Part shown: piece after piece, positions 36,234-43,972 of the stretch | Layout of the letters: each line of letters opens with the position of its first letter | Position numbering within the stretch: position 1 is the first letter of the stretch | Source of the DNA: an uncultured Eubacteriales bacterium | Lineage (GTDB): Bacteria > Bacillota > Clostridia > Oscillospirales > CAG-272 | Direction of reading: 5' to 3' | Length of the DNA stretch: 64,000 bases | Assembly: GCA_934434925.1 (NCBI GenBank) | Contig: CAKSAC010000005.1 | Span: 45,525-109,524 of the forward strand | The notes under the pieces: model-generated | What the model saw: only the letters and a program-made list of their open reading frames with translations | Databases searched by the model: none | Told to the model about the DNA's origin: nothing | Made by a program: the position numbers and the translations under genes

Positions 36234-37535
36234 TCAGAAAATCGGGCGGGTTTTTTCCATGGTTTCGGCCACGTGGGTAAAAATCGGCGCGATAACCGTC
36301 GGGGCGAACAGCAAAAGTCCGTCCTCATAATTCATCCGCAGGCTGATTCTGTCGAGGTTATAACTGCCGCCAAGCACTGCGCACCGGTCAATCAGTACCA
36401 GTTTCTCATGTAAAAAGCCCCCATGATACGCACGCAAATGCACCCCTGCTTCCAAAAGCGGACGATACCACGCGCGGCTCAGAAGCGCGCCGGAAAGAAT
36501 ATCGTACCGGGCGGGCAGGATCAAGCGGACAGTCACGCCCCGCCGCACCGCGCGGAAAAGTGCTTCCCGGACGGCCCGCGTCGGAAAAAGATAAGGCGTC
36601 AGAACCGTGACGCTTTCCTTCGCGGCATCAAACAGCGATATCATGACCTTTTCCCCGATCGGCCGCCGCGGCCCGCCGCCGAAAAGATACCCGCAGGGGA
36701 TACGGGTCTTAGGCCCCGGACACGGCCGGGGGAATGCCGGAAAAGAGAGTTCCGCGGCGTTCTCGGCGTCAAGCAGAGGCTTTGTTCCCGCGTCCGCCCC
36801 TGTCCGAACCGAAAAGACCGTCGCGACGGGAATTTTTTCGCCCTTGGGTGCGGAGGGCGTTTTTTGCTCCGGTCGTGCCGCCGGCGAAAGCGGGCGAAAA
36901 ATGTCGTCATACCGCCGAAATCTGCCGGTATCCGTCCGGTTCCATCGTCGGAGAAAAAGCAGTTCCGCGGCGGCGGCCCCCTCTCCTTTCAGGCAAAATG
37001 CCAGATCGCGGATTTTCTCCGGGGAGAAGTACTCGTCCGCCAGATTGAATCCGCCGAGGAAAGCTGTTTGCCCGTCTATCACCGCCAGCTTCCGGTGGTC
37101 GCGCGCCAAAAAAGAACCGCCTTGAAAATACCCGAAACGAACCTCTGCCCCGGCCTCGCGTAACGCGCGGACATCCTCTCTCCCCACCGCCGGGCGCGAA
37201 CCGATCGCGTCGCAATTCACCAAGACCCTGACTCCGGCAAAGGCCCGATCCAGCAAAAGAGAAAGAAGCGTCCGCCACGAACGACCGCCTCTGACGCGAT
37301 AGTATTCGAGATAAACGCTTCTGCGCGCGGTACGGATTGCTTCCAGTATGCCGAGAAAACCGACTGCGGCGGGATAACAGGCCGGCGCGGAAAACAGCGG
37401 CGCGCCTCCCGCATGCAGGACCTCTTCGTGCAAAAGCGCAAAGCGCCCGTCCGCTTCCTGCGTTTCCGAGCGACAAACCTGCCCGTCTCTTTCATCTCTC
37501 TCTCCCCGTTCGGTCTCTGCTCTCCGCACCGTCAT
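36234..37535 (-). CDS. phospholipase D/cardiolipin synthase-like protein
   Basis: 433 residues with two HKD motifs: HRKLAVIDGQTAFLGGFN (~residue 145) and HEKLVLIDRCAVLGGSYN (~390). This is the cardiolipin synthase C/YwiE-type arrangement. The usual two N-terminal membrane helices of bacterial Cls are absent; the N-terminus is charged. A ~70-residue low-complexity insert (Pro/Ala/Lys-rich, ~215-285) separates the domains. It may condense two phosphatidylglycerols or act on another phosphodiester. Start ATG 37535 after AAGGAGAAGACCG. Monocistronic. Confidence 0.85.
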   Translation of the reverse strand: MTVRRAETERGERDERDGQVCRSETQEADGRFALLHEEVLHAGGAPLFSAPACYPAAVGFLGILEAIRTARRSVYLEYYRVRGGRSWRTLLSLLLDRAFAGVRVLVNCDAIGSRPAVGREDVRALREAGAEVRFGYFQGGSFLARDHRKLAVIDGQTAFLGGFNLADEYFSPEKIRDLAFCLKGEGAAAAELLFLRRWNRTDTGRFRRYDDIFRPLSPAARPEQKTPSAPKGEKIPVATVFSVRTGADAGTKPLLDAENAAELSFPAFPRPCPGPKTRIPCGYLFGGGPRRPIGEKVMISLFDAAKESVTVLTPYLFPTRAVREALFRAVRRGVTVRLILPARYDILSGALLSRAWYRPLLEAGVHLRAYHGGFLHEKLVLIDRCAVLGGSYNLDRISLRMNYEDGLLLFAPTVIAPIFTHVAETMEKTRPIF

Positions 37536-37683
37536 CGGTCTTCTCCTTTTGTTTTTACTTTGATTTTACGGAATTCTGCCCTTTGCACATCGTCTTCATA
37601 CAGTTTCTTTCGATTTTTTCACCAAAAAACGGCAGTCGTTTTTATGAAAAGAGCATAGACTTTTCTTCGGCGGGAAAAAAGGG

Positions 37684-37713
37684 TTGACAAAGACCTCGCG
37701 GAAATGGTATAAT
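37684..37713 (+). promoter_or_regulatory. strong sigma-A promoter of small lipoprotein
   Basis: TTGACA (37684-37689), 18-base spacer, TATAAT (37708-37713): both hexamers are perfect. Confidence 0.88.
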
Positions 37714-37752
37714 CCATGTGTGAAACGATATTCTGTTGAATGAGGTAAACCC

Positions 37753-37974
37753 ATGAAAAAACTCGTTGCATTTGTTTTGCTTTTTGCTTTTATTCTTTCC
37801 ATGGCGCTGTTCATGGGTTCCTGCGATTGCGGAGGGAACCCCGACGCGACCACAGCCGTGACCACCACGGCCAAAACGCAGAAAGACCCCACCGTTCCGC
37901 CCTCTTCCAGCGAAGCCACCACTGCCGGTACGCCTTCGCCCGACCAGCCTGATTGGGAGCCTGTTGATAAGTAA
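37753..37974 (+). CDS. small (73-residue) lipoprotein
   Basis: Signal segment MKKLVAFVLLFAFILSMAL with lipobox FMGSC (Cys24), then CGG and a Thr/Ser/Pro-rich linker ending in DWEPVDK. No folded domain is evident in the ~45 mature residues. It has its own strong promoter and a terminator at 37997-38022, 20 bases after the stop; the next gene starts soon after, so read-through could place it in one transcript with the HprK-like/PqqD/peptidase cassette. It could be a spacer lipoprotein, or a substrate of the cassette; nothing in the sequence proves either. Confidence 0.75.
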   Translation: MKKLVAFVLLFAFILSMALFMGSCDCGGNPDATTAVTTTAKTQKDPTVPPSSSEATTAGTPSPDQPDWEPVDK

Positions 37975-37996
37975 TCATGTTCGGCAAAAGTAAAAG

Positions 37997-38022
37997 ACCC
38001 GTTGTTTTCCAACGGGTTTTTG
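37997..38022 (+). terminator. terminator or attenuator after small lipoprotein
   Basis: ACCCGTTG / CAACGGGT (37997-38004, 38010-38017) followed by TTTTG, only 23 bases before the start of the next gene. Confidence 0.85.
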
Positions 38023-38044
38023 CATATTCTGCCCGGGAGGTACC

Positions 38045-38770
38045 ATGTTTCTTTGCCGTCTTTCGGATATTCCGCTCTGCCTTGAAAACCGGTATCCGTA
38101 TACCGAAAAAATCTATGCGCCGTTTGCCACGGACGAGCCGGCTGTGCTTTCTCTGCGGGTGAGTGATGAAGAGATCGCGGCCGAAGAAACGGCCGGAGGA
38201 ATTCCCCGGGAGGAAACGGCGCGGGCCGGTTACCTGGAGGCCCTTGCTTTATACCGGAAATTCTCTCACGCGCTGGTCAAAGAAGGTGGCTTTTTGCTGC
38301 ACGCCGCTTTTTTCACTTTAGCGGGCGCGGGGATTGCTTATGCCGCGCCGAGCGGTACCGGAAAAAGTACGCAGGCCGAACTGATGCGTGCCGCTTTCCC
38401 GGATATTTTCCGCTATATCAACGGAGATAAACCGCTCATCCGGCGGCGGGATAAGCGCTTTTACGGATACGGCTCCCCTTTTTGCGGAAAAGAACGCCGC
38501 GGCTCTGTCGGGTCTGCGCCTTTGCGGGCGCTCTGCTTCATCGAGCGTAGCGACAGCGACCGCCTTTGCCGTCTTTTTGCCGGAGAGGCTTTTCCCCTTC
38601 TCTTCCAGGCCGTACTTACCCCGCAGACCCCGGCCGAATCAGCCGACCTTATCCCTCTGCTCTCTTCTTTTCTTGAATCCTTGCCCGTCTACCGCTTTTT
38701 CTGCACCAAAAGGCCGGAGGCCGCGTTGTGTGCCTACAATACTTTCAAAAAGGATGGTATCTTACCGTGA
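38045..38770 (+). CDS. HPr kinase-like serine kinase (HprK-related)
   Basis: 241 residues. P-loop APSGTGKST (101-109) follows the LLHAAFFTLAGAGIAY strand pair. The conserved INGDKPLI (~126-132) takes the place of the HPr kinase Asp pair, and GYGSPFCGKERR follows. It lacks the N-terminal HprK domain and the HPr-interaction C-terminus, so HPr is unlikely to be the substrate; lasso-peptide and other RiPP loci contain similar short kinases. Start ATG 38045 after CCGGGAGGTACC. Its stop overlaps the PqqD start by four bases (GTGA). With PqqD and the S26 peptidase it forms a tightly coupled cassette. Confidence 0.85.
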   Translation: MFLCRLSDIPLCLENRYPYTEKIYAPFATDEPAVLSLRVSDEEIAAEETAGGIPREETARAGYLEALALYRKFSHALVKEGGFLLHAAFFTLAGAGIAYAAPSGTGKSTQAELMRAAFPDIFRYINGDKPLIRRRDKRFYGYGSPFCGKERRGSVGSAPLRALCFIERSDSDRLCRLFAGEAFPLLFQAVLTPQTPAESADLIPLLSSFLESLPVYRFFCTKRPEAALCAYNTFKKDGILP

Positions 38771-39030
38771 AACTCAAAAACGGCTTTCAGTTGCATCGTA
38801 TCGGAAACGAAACCTACGCCGTAGCCGCCGTTCCGGAGCTGGCCAAGCTCGGCTCTATGATCCGGCTGAACGGAACCGCCGAGTTTCTTTTCCGGTTGCT
38901 CGGAGAAGAAACGAGCGAAGAAGAATTGACGGCAGCTCTGCTCCGCGAATATGAGATTACCGAAGAGGCCGCGGCCGCCGATGTGGCCGCCTTCTGCGCC
39001 CGGTTGCGGGAAGGCGGATTTCTTGTCTGA
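38767..39030 (+). CDS. PqqD family protein
   Basis: 87 residues from GTG 38767. The sequence GFQLHRIGNETYAVAAVPELAKLGSMIRLNGTAEFLFRLLG...SEEELTAALLREYEI matches the PqqD-like winged helix: three-stranded sheet, then LNxTAxxLWxLL and helix bundle. In RiPP pathways these domains bind the leader peptide and present it to modifying enzymes. The GTG overlaps the kinase stop; its own stop shares one base with the peptidase ATG (TGATG). No radical SAM or cyclase partner is present in the window. Confidence 0.88.
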   Translation: MKLKNGFQLHRIGNETYAVAAVPELAKLGSMIRLNGTAEFLFRLLGEETSEEELTAALLREYEITEEAAAADVAAFCARLREGGFLV

Positions 39031-39554
39031 TGTTTCTCCTGTCCGCAAACCCGCCTGAAAAATCCGCGCAGGATTCCGGCCCGAAACGTGAAAAAAAACG
39101 CGCCGCGCCGCGAAAGCGACCCGAAGTGCTGGAACAATGCCCGATGGAAACGCTTTGGCCGTTGGTCGCCGAGGTTTTGTTACAGGGCGGCTGTTTCCGC
39201 CTCTGGCCGCGTGGAGTCAGTATGCTCCCTCTCCTGCGGGAAGGCCGGGATTCTGTTCTTCTCCGCCGATGCGATAAGGTCAGAAACGGCGATATCGTGC
39301 TGGCCAAAAACGAAAAAGGCGTATACATTCTGCATCGGGTCGTCCGGCAGAAAAACGGGCTTTTTATCCTGCGCGGCGATTCTCACGCCGCAAACGACAC
39401 CGAGAGCGTCCGGAGGGAAGACCTTCTTGCCACGGTCGTCCGGATTTTTCGGGGAGATCGGCCGCTCTCCCGCTTCCGCGCCGCTCTTCTGCGGGCTGCT
39501 TCCCCGGTGTATCGCATGTCCGCGGCACTCCGCCGCCGCCTGAAAAAAAGATAA
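39030..39554 (+). CDS. S24/S26-family signal peptidase-like protein
   Basis: 174 residues. LWPRGVSMLPLL holds the likely nucleophile Ser64; GVYILHRVV the likely general base His102, as in the Ser-His signal peptidases (SipW/SPC type); FILRGDSHAANDTESV is box E-like. A single hydrophobic anchor is not obvious; the N-terminal 35 residues are highly charged. In related cassettes such peptidases are proposed to cut a leader. Third gene of the kinase-PqqD-peptidase cassette, followed by a terminator-like hairpin. Confidence 0.83.
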   Translation: MFLLSANPPEKSAQDSGPKREKKRAAPRKRPEVLEQCPMETLWPLVAEVLLQGGCFRLWPRGVSMLPLLREGRDSVLLRRCDKVRNGDIVLAKNEKGVYILHRVVRQKNGLFILRGDSHAANDTESVRREDLLATVVRIFRGDRPLSRFRAALLRAASPVYRMSAALRRRLKKR

Positions 39555-39592
39555 ACGACTGCCTGCCTGCGCGCCGACGGTCGTTTTTTATC
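39553..39592 (+). terminator. putative terminator after the kinase-PqqD-peptidase cassette
   Basis: AACGAC / GTCGTT arms with a GC-rich loop and TTTTTTA run. Confidence 0.65.
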
Positions 39593-39644
39593 GGAAAATA
39601 TATACAATGATAACAAAAACTTCACAGATTATCACGAAAAACTG

Positions 39645-39673
39645 TTTATTTTTACTTGAAAGTATGCTATAAT
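39645..39673 (+). promoter_or_regulatory. extended -10 promoter of hpf
   Basis: TG-C-TATAAT (39665-39673) is an extended -10; the -35 region (TTTATT, 39645-39650) is weak. Confidence 0.65.
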
Positions 39674-39724
39674 AAAGATGTAAGGAGGGAAACCTCCGAA
39701 AATTCATATAAAGGCGGTAACAGC

Positions 39725-40246
39725 ATGAAGATCACAACAGTTGCACGACAGATGAACGTCCGGGATTCTCTTCTGGAACTCACGGATAAGAAATTATCCA
39801 AGTTTGACCGATATTTCGGCGAGGACACGACCGCGTATGTTACTTTCAAAACACGGCGACAGGACAAGATCGTGGAAATTACGATAAATTACGGCGGAAC
39901 CCTCTACCGGAGCGAAGAAGAAGACGAAACTTTTCAGAATGCTCTTGACCGCGCCGTGGAAACACTGGAAGGACAAATGCGAAAGAACAAGACCCGGCTT
40001 GAAAGACGCATCCGCGAGGGCGCGTTTGTCCGTTCGCTTGAAGAAATGGAAAGCGAATCGGAAGATGAATTGCCGGTCATCCGGCGCAAGACCTTCCCCT
40101 TGAAACCGATGACGGTGGAGGAAGCCATCCTGCAAATGAATCTGCTCGAACACCGGTTCTTTGTCTTTACGGATGCCGACAGCGGCAAGACCGGCGTTGT
40201 ATATAAGCGGCGCGATACGGGCTACGGCCTGATCCTGCCGGAATGA
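39725..40246 (+). CDS. hpf: ribosome hibernation promoting factor, long form
   Basis: 173 residues. The N-terminal S30AE domain (residues 1-~100) begins MKITTVARQMNVRDSLLELT and includes FQNALDRAVETLEGQMRKNKTRL. The C-terminal dimerisation domain (~118-173) reads KTFPLKPMTVEEAILQMNLLEHRFFVFTDADSGKTGVVYKRRDTGYGLI. Long HPF dimerises 70S ribosomes into 100S particles in stationary phase. ATG 39725 follows AAAGGCGGTAACAGC. Monocistronic with an AT-rich extended -10 promoter. Confidence 0.96.
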   Translation: MKITTVARQMNVRDSLLELTDKKLSKFDRYFGEDTTAYVTFKTRRQDKIVEITINYGGTLYRSEEEDETFQNALDRAVETLEGQMRKNKTRLERRIREGAFVRSLEEMESESEDELPVIRRKTFPLKPMTVEEAILQMNLLEHRFFVFTDADSGKTGVVYKRRDTGYGLILPE

Positions 40247-40326
40247 CCGCTCTTTGACCGCGCAGAACCGGGCGCGGCCGGGCCGAACGCCTCTGAAACA
40301 GCCCCCTTGATAATCCATAACCGACG

Positions 40327-40374
40327 GGCGCCGCAGGCAGATTTCCAAAAATCGGTCTGCGGCGGCTTTTTAAC
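40327..40374 (+). terminator. hpf terminator
   Basis: GCCGCAG / CTGCGGC arms with inner GATTT / AAATC pairing, followed by TTTTTAAC. Confidence 0.82.
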
Positions 40375-40392
40375 GGTAAGGGCGCGGCGGCC

Positions 40393-40418
40393 AGAAAAAA
40401 CCGCCCGTTCCGGGCGGG
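40393..40418 (-). terminator. minus-strand terminator distal to rsgA
   Basis: Read on the minus strand: CCGCCCG-GAA-CGGGCGG then TTTTTT, about 230 bases after the rsgA stop and beyond the repeat array. Confidence 0.85.
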
Positions 40419-40560
40419 TCGGCGGTATTTCCCCGGCTGTCTTTCGACAGCTTTTTGCTTTGCGGCGGCATTTCCCCGGCTGTCTTTCGACAGCTTTTTT
40501 GTTTTGCGGCGGTATTTTCCCCGGCTGTCTTTCGACAGCCTTTTTGCTTTGCGGCGGTTT
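40419..40560. repeat. three tandem stem-loop repeats, period 43-45 bp
   Basis: Each unit has GGCTGTC-TTTC-GACAGC and a T-run, then a TTGCGGCGG segment. The hairpins start at 40435, 40478 and 40523. On the plus strand each looks like an intrinsic terminator. Confidence 0.93.
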
Positions 40561-40644
40561 TTGTCGGGTTTCCCGCCGTTTTCGGTTCCGGAGTTTTCGT
40601 TTTGCGCGCAAAGGATGGCGGCAAAGAAATGGGGTTTCCCGGCA

Positions 40645-41559
40645 TCAGTCGTAGCGGCGCGCCTTCTCCCGCAAAACGGCATACAGCTCACAATAGCTCT
40701 CATGGCGGGACGCGGCAATCCGCCCATCGCGCACGGCATGCGCCACCCCGCACTCTTTCTCGCCGGTATGGGTGCAGTCGGCATACCGGCACTCCCGGAA
40801 AAACGGCTCAAATTCCGGAAAGGTTCCCGGCAATTCTTCCAACGTAAAAAAGTCAAACCGCAAAAAATCCAGCATGCTGAACCCGGGCGTATCCGCCAAA
40901 AACCCCGCATGCCCGTCTTCTCCGATCTCATAGAGTTTGGCGCTTCGGGTCGTGTGGCGGCCGCGTTCAATCTTGCGGCTGACTTCCCCGGTCGTCAGGG
41001 AAAGATGCGGGAAAAGCCGGTTCATGAGCGTGGATTTGCCGACTCCGGAGGCACCGGCAAAAGCGGCGCACACGCCGTCCTTCACCACCTCGTCCACATA
41101 TCCGGAAAGCGCGGAAAGTTCTTCTCCGGCCGCCACGGAAAAGACCGGGAACCCGGCGCGACGGTAAATCGATACCGTGCGTTCGGTCAATTCGGCCGAA
41201 AGGTCCGCTTTGGTCACGACCACCACCGGGCGAATGCCGTTATGCACCGCGATTGCCGTCAGTTTGTCTATCGTGGAATAGGAAGGGGCCGGACTGGCGG
41301 CCGCCGTGACGAGGAAGAGATAATCCAGATTCGCCAACGGCGGACGTATCAGGCTGTTTTTACGGGGGAAGCAGGTATCGATGACCGCTTCGCCGTTTTC
41401 TTCCAGGACGCGGACATTGTCGCCGCACAAAAGCCGGCCGTCGTTCTTTTTCAACGCCCCGCGCGCACGGCAAAAAACATGTTCCGCGCAACCGTTTCTC
41501 ACAATCCGTACTTCATACAGCCCGCCGACCCCGCAGAGTACCCGCCCTGAAAAAGTCAT
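40645..41559 (-). CDS. rsgA: ribosome small subunit-dependent GTPase RsgA
   Basis: 304 residues. N-terminal OB-fold (to ~70), circularly permuted GTPase with G4 VVTKADL before G1 GASGVGKSTLMN, then G2/switch RGRHTTR and G3 DTPGF. C-terminal zinc site CRYADCTHTGEKECGV with conserved spacing. It checks and matures the 30S subunit, releasing RbfA. Start ATG 41559 overlaps the prkC stop by four bases. Last gene of the cluster; in Bacillus rpe and thiN follow but are absent here. Confidence 0.96.
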   Translation of the reverse strand: MTFSGRVLCGVGGLYEVRIVRNGCAEHVFCRARGALKKNDGRLLCGDNVRVLEENGEAVIDTCFPRKNSLIRPPLANLDYLFLVTAAASPAPSYSTIDKLTAIAVHNGIRPVVVVTKADLSAELTERTVSIYRRAGFPVFSVAAGEELSALSGYVDEVVKDGVCAAFAGASGVGKSTLMNRLFPHLSLTTGEVSRKIERGRHTTRSAKLYEIGEDGHAGFLADTPGFSMLDFLRFDFFTLEELPGTFPEFEPFFRECRYADCTHTGEKECGVAHAVRDGRIAASRHESYCELYAVLREKARRYD

Positions 41560-43226
41560 GCGTTCTCACTCCGCAAGAAGGTCCGCGCGGCGGAATCCGG
41601 AGAAAAAACTTCCCAAAAATCGGATTGCGGACAGGCAGGCGCCGACAGGCAAACGACCGCGGCCGTGCGCTGTTCTGCCGGCCCGTTCCCTCCGGCCGAA
41701 GAATCTGTTTCCCCGTTCGACGCGTTCACGGCGATCGATACAATCAGGATCAGCAACAGTATGGCGGCCGCCACCAGGGCCAGAATCTCATAAGAACGCC
41801 CATCCCCCGCGGCCGATCCCGGTTTTTTTCCGAAAATCCTTTTTCCTTTTTTCCGATCTCTTTTTTTCCGTTCGCCGGCAGAAGGTGTTTCTGCGGGTCG
41901 TTTCCCGCTGTCTTTTCCGGCGGATTCCCGCACCTTGACCGTCTCCTGTCGGGCGGAAAGATCGCCGTCCTTTTCGTTGCTTTCGGCCTCTTGTACGGGA
42001 ACCCTCTGCAAAGGCGAAAAATGATCGGTGTAATCGTCGGACATACGGGAGGATGAAGCGGAGCAGGTCATGATATCGATCGTGTCATGCGCTGTGAAGG
42101 ACGAGAGAATATCGCGTTCCCCGCCCGAAACGGCAGACGACTCCGAAGCCGCCAGTTTTTCAGCAAATTCGCGCTTTTTTTCCTGCTTTTTTGCGGCATT
42201 CCGCAAAGCCTCCTCGGTCGGGCGGGAAGGGGGAATCTCCCCTACCAACGGCACGTCTCCCGCCGGCTTTTTCTTTTCGGGTAATGTCCGGCGGTTTCCG
42301 AGAACGCGGGGCAGATCATGCTCGGTGCTTTCGTTGTTTTTCTCGGTCATGCGGCGATAAGCCGATGTATCGGCCACCAACGGCCGGACCGCGCCGGGAA
42401 GTGTATGCCCCGGGAGTTTATCGAGCAGGCGGATCATTTCCGCCGCGCTGTCAAAACGGGCGGCCGGGTCTTTTTCCAGGGCGCAAAGAATGATTTTTTC
42501 GATTTCCCCCGGAATTTCCGGGTTCAGGCAGGTGGGCGGCGTCGGCTTGGCCGTCCGTTGCATGGAAAGGACCTCGGCCGGATCATTTGCTTCAAAAGGA
42601 CGGCGGCCGGTCAGCATTTCATAGAGAACAATCCCCAGGGAATACAGGTCGCTCCGCTCATCCACACTGCCGCCGGCGGCCTGCTCCGGACTGATATAAT
42701 GAACCGTACCTACGGTGCGGTCAGGCATCAGAAAACTGTCTTTCCCCGGCAGACGGGCAATCCCGAAATCGGTCACTTTAATCCGCCCTTCGGTCGTGAT
42801 GAGGATATTGCCGGGTTTGATATCCCGGTGTACGATCCCCTGGCTGTGCGCGGCGTTCAGCGCGGCCAGCACCTGCCTGGCGCAACAAACGCTTTCCTTG
42901 ACGGAAAGATGCCCATGATAATCCAGATAATCCCGCAGGGTGATGCCGTAAATATATTCCATAATGATATACTTCTCATCCGAGGTGTCAAGGATATCGT
43001 ACACATTGACGATATTCGGATGGGAGAGGACAGCCGCCGCGCGCGACTCCACGGAAAAACCGCGGGCCGACAGGCGCGCATTGTCCTTATCCAGGATCTT
43101 GATTGCCACCGTGCGGTTCATCAGTGCGTCACGCGCACGGTAGACTGAGGAAGTTCCTCCGCTTCCGAGAAGACCGGTGATAGTATAGTGACCGGCTACG
43201 GTGGTACCGGGTTGATAGCGGTGCAT
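41556..43226 (-). CDS. prkC: PrkC-type serine/threonine kinase lacking PASTA repeats
   Basis: 556 residues. The kinase domain (~12-275) has GLLGSGGTSSVYRA, VAIKIL (Lys), HRDIKPGNIL (catalytic Asp), DFGIAR and HYISPEQAAGG (activation loop/APE-like). A long low-complexity linker (~290-475) is followed by one membrane helix (~479-501) and only ~55 external residues, with two Cys (CLSAPAC). Bacterial PrkC normally has three or four PASTA domains outside, which sense muropeptides; none is present. Start ATG 43226 after CGAAAGGAGAGACT. Pairs with the PP2C phosphatase 26 bases upstream. Confidence 0.93.
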   Translation of the reverse strand: MHRYQPGTTVAGHYTITGLLGSGGTSSVYRARDALMNRTVAIKILDKDNARLSARGFSVESRAAAVLSHPNIVNVYDILDTSDEKYIIMEYIYGITLRDYLDYHGHLSVKESVCCARQVLAALNAAHSQGIVHRDIKPGNILITTEGRIKVTDFGIARLPGKDSFLMPDRTVGTVHYISPEQAAGGSVDERSDLYSLGIVLYEMLTGRRPFEANDPAEVLSMQRTAKPTPPTCLNPEIPGEIEKIILCALEKDPAARFDSAAEMIRLLDKLPGHTLPGAVRPLVADTSAYRRMTEKNNESTEHDLPRVLGNRRTLPEKKKPAGDVPLVGEIPPSRPTEEALRNAAKKQEKKREFAEKLAASESSAVSGGERDILSSFTAHDTIDIMTCSASSSRMSDDYTDHFSPLQRVPVQEAESNEKDGDLSARQETVKVRESAGKDSGKRPAETPSAGERKKRDRKKGKRIFGKKPGSAAGDGRSYEILALVAAAILLLILIVSIAVNASNGETDSSAGGNGPAEQRTAAVVCLSAPACPQSDFWEVFSPDSAARTFLRSENA

Positions 43227-43252
43227 AGTCTCTCCTTTCGGTAAAGTAAGGT

Positions 43253-43972
43253 TTACAATTCAAGAATTGCGGCGGTAATGTTGTCACGGCCTCCGTTTTC
43301 ATTCGCGGCGGCGATGAGATACCCGACCGTCTCCGCCGGGGGAAGGTTCTGCGCAAGAATACGGCTGATACGCCCGTCCTCCACCAAGCCGTGCAGTCCG
43401 TCCGTGCACAGCAGGAGTCGGTCTTTCGGGCAAAGCAGAAAATTGCCGGGAAAGATGCTCTGGTTGTCCAGCGCACCGATGGCACGGGTGATCACATGGC
43501 GGCGCGGATGTGTTCTGGCCCCTGCCGGCGTGAGCATGCCGCATTCCACCAGCATCTCCACATAAGAATCGTCACGCGTCAGACGGCGGAGCTTTCCCGC
43601 GCTGAAAAGATAGGCGCGGCTGTCACCCACATTGAGAATGTCGGCTGTCTGCCCGTCAAGCAGCACTGCCGTGACCGTTGTTCCCATCCCGTGGAGCGTG
43701 GGGCTTTCGTCGGCCTTTTCCCGAACGACGATGTCGGCCCATTCCAGAGCGCGGAGCAGAAGCGCGCCGGATTTTTCCCGCGGCCGGGCATTCCGCATGA
43801 CAAAAAGAAAACTGTCGGCGGCGAGGCGGGAAGCCACTTCTCCGCCCCGGGTTCCCCCCATCCCGTCAAAGACCGCGCAAAAAAAGCGGCCGTCCGCCAA
43901 CTTGTGGCTCACGCAGGTATCTTCGTTCACCGGCCGACGGAGGCCGGGGTCGCTGTTGGCAAAAAAGATCAC
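43253..43972 (-). CDS. prpC: PP2C-family protein phosphatase PrpC
   Basis: 239 residues with all metal-binding blocks: RPVNEDTC, FDGMGGTRGGE, GDSRAYLF, TDGLHG and GGRDNITAAI. It removes phosphate from Ser/Thr residues added by PrkC. The ATG at 43972 overlaps the rlmN stop by four bases, linking the three genes in translation. Confidence 0.95.
   Translation of the reverse strand: MIFFANSDPGLRRPVNEDTCVSHKLADGRFFCAVFDGMGGTRGGEVASRLAADSFLFVMRNARPREKSGALLLRALEWADIVVREKADESPTLHGMGTTVTAVLLDGQTADILNVGDSRAYLFSAGKLRRLTRDDSYVEMLVECGMLTPAGARTHPRRHVITRAIGALDNQSIFPGNFLLCPKDRLLLCTDGLHGLVEDGRISRILAQNLPPAETVGYLIAAANENGGRDNITAAILEL

Larger units (their letters stand above)
40247..40644. other. long intergenic region with hairpin array
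   Basis: About 400 bases between converging hpf and rsgA. It contains an hpf terminator, a minus-strand terminator and three tandem copies of a stem-loop repeat. I see no credible gene; open frames here are made by the repeats. Confidence 0.8.

Noticed and set aside
40222..40611. Minus-strand frame with repeated KKAVERQPGK
   Set aside because: Made by the tandem stem-loop repeats; different frames give the same pattern and no start site is supported.
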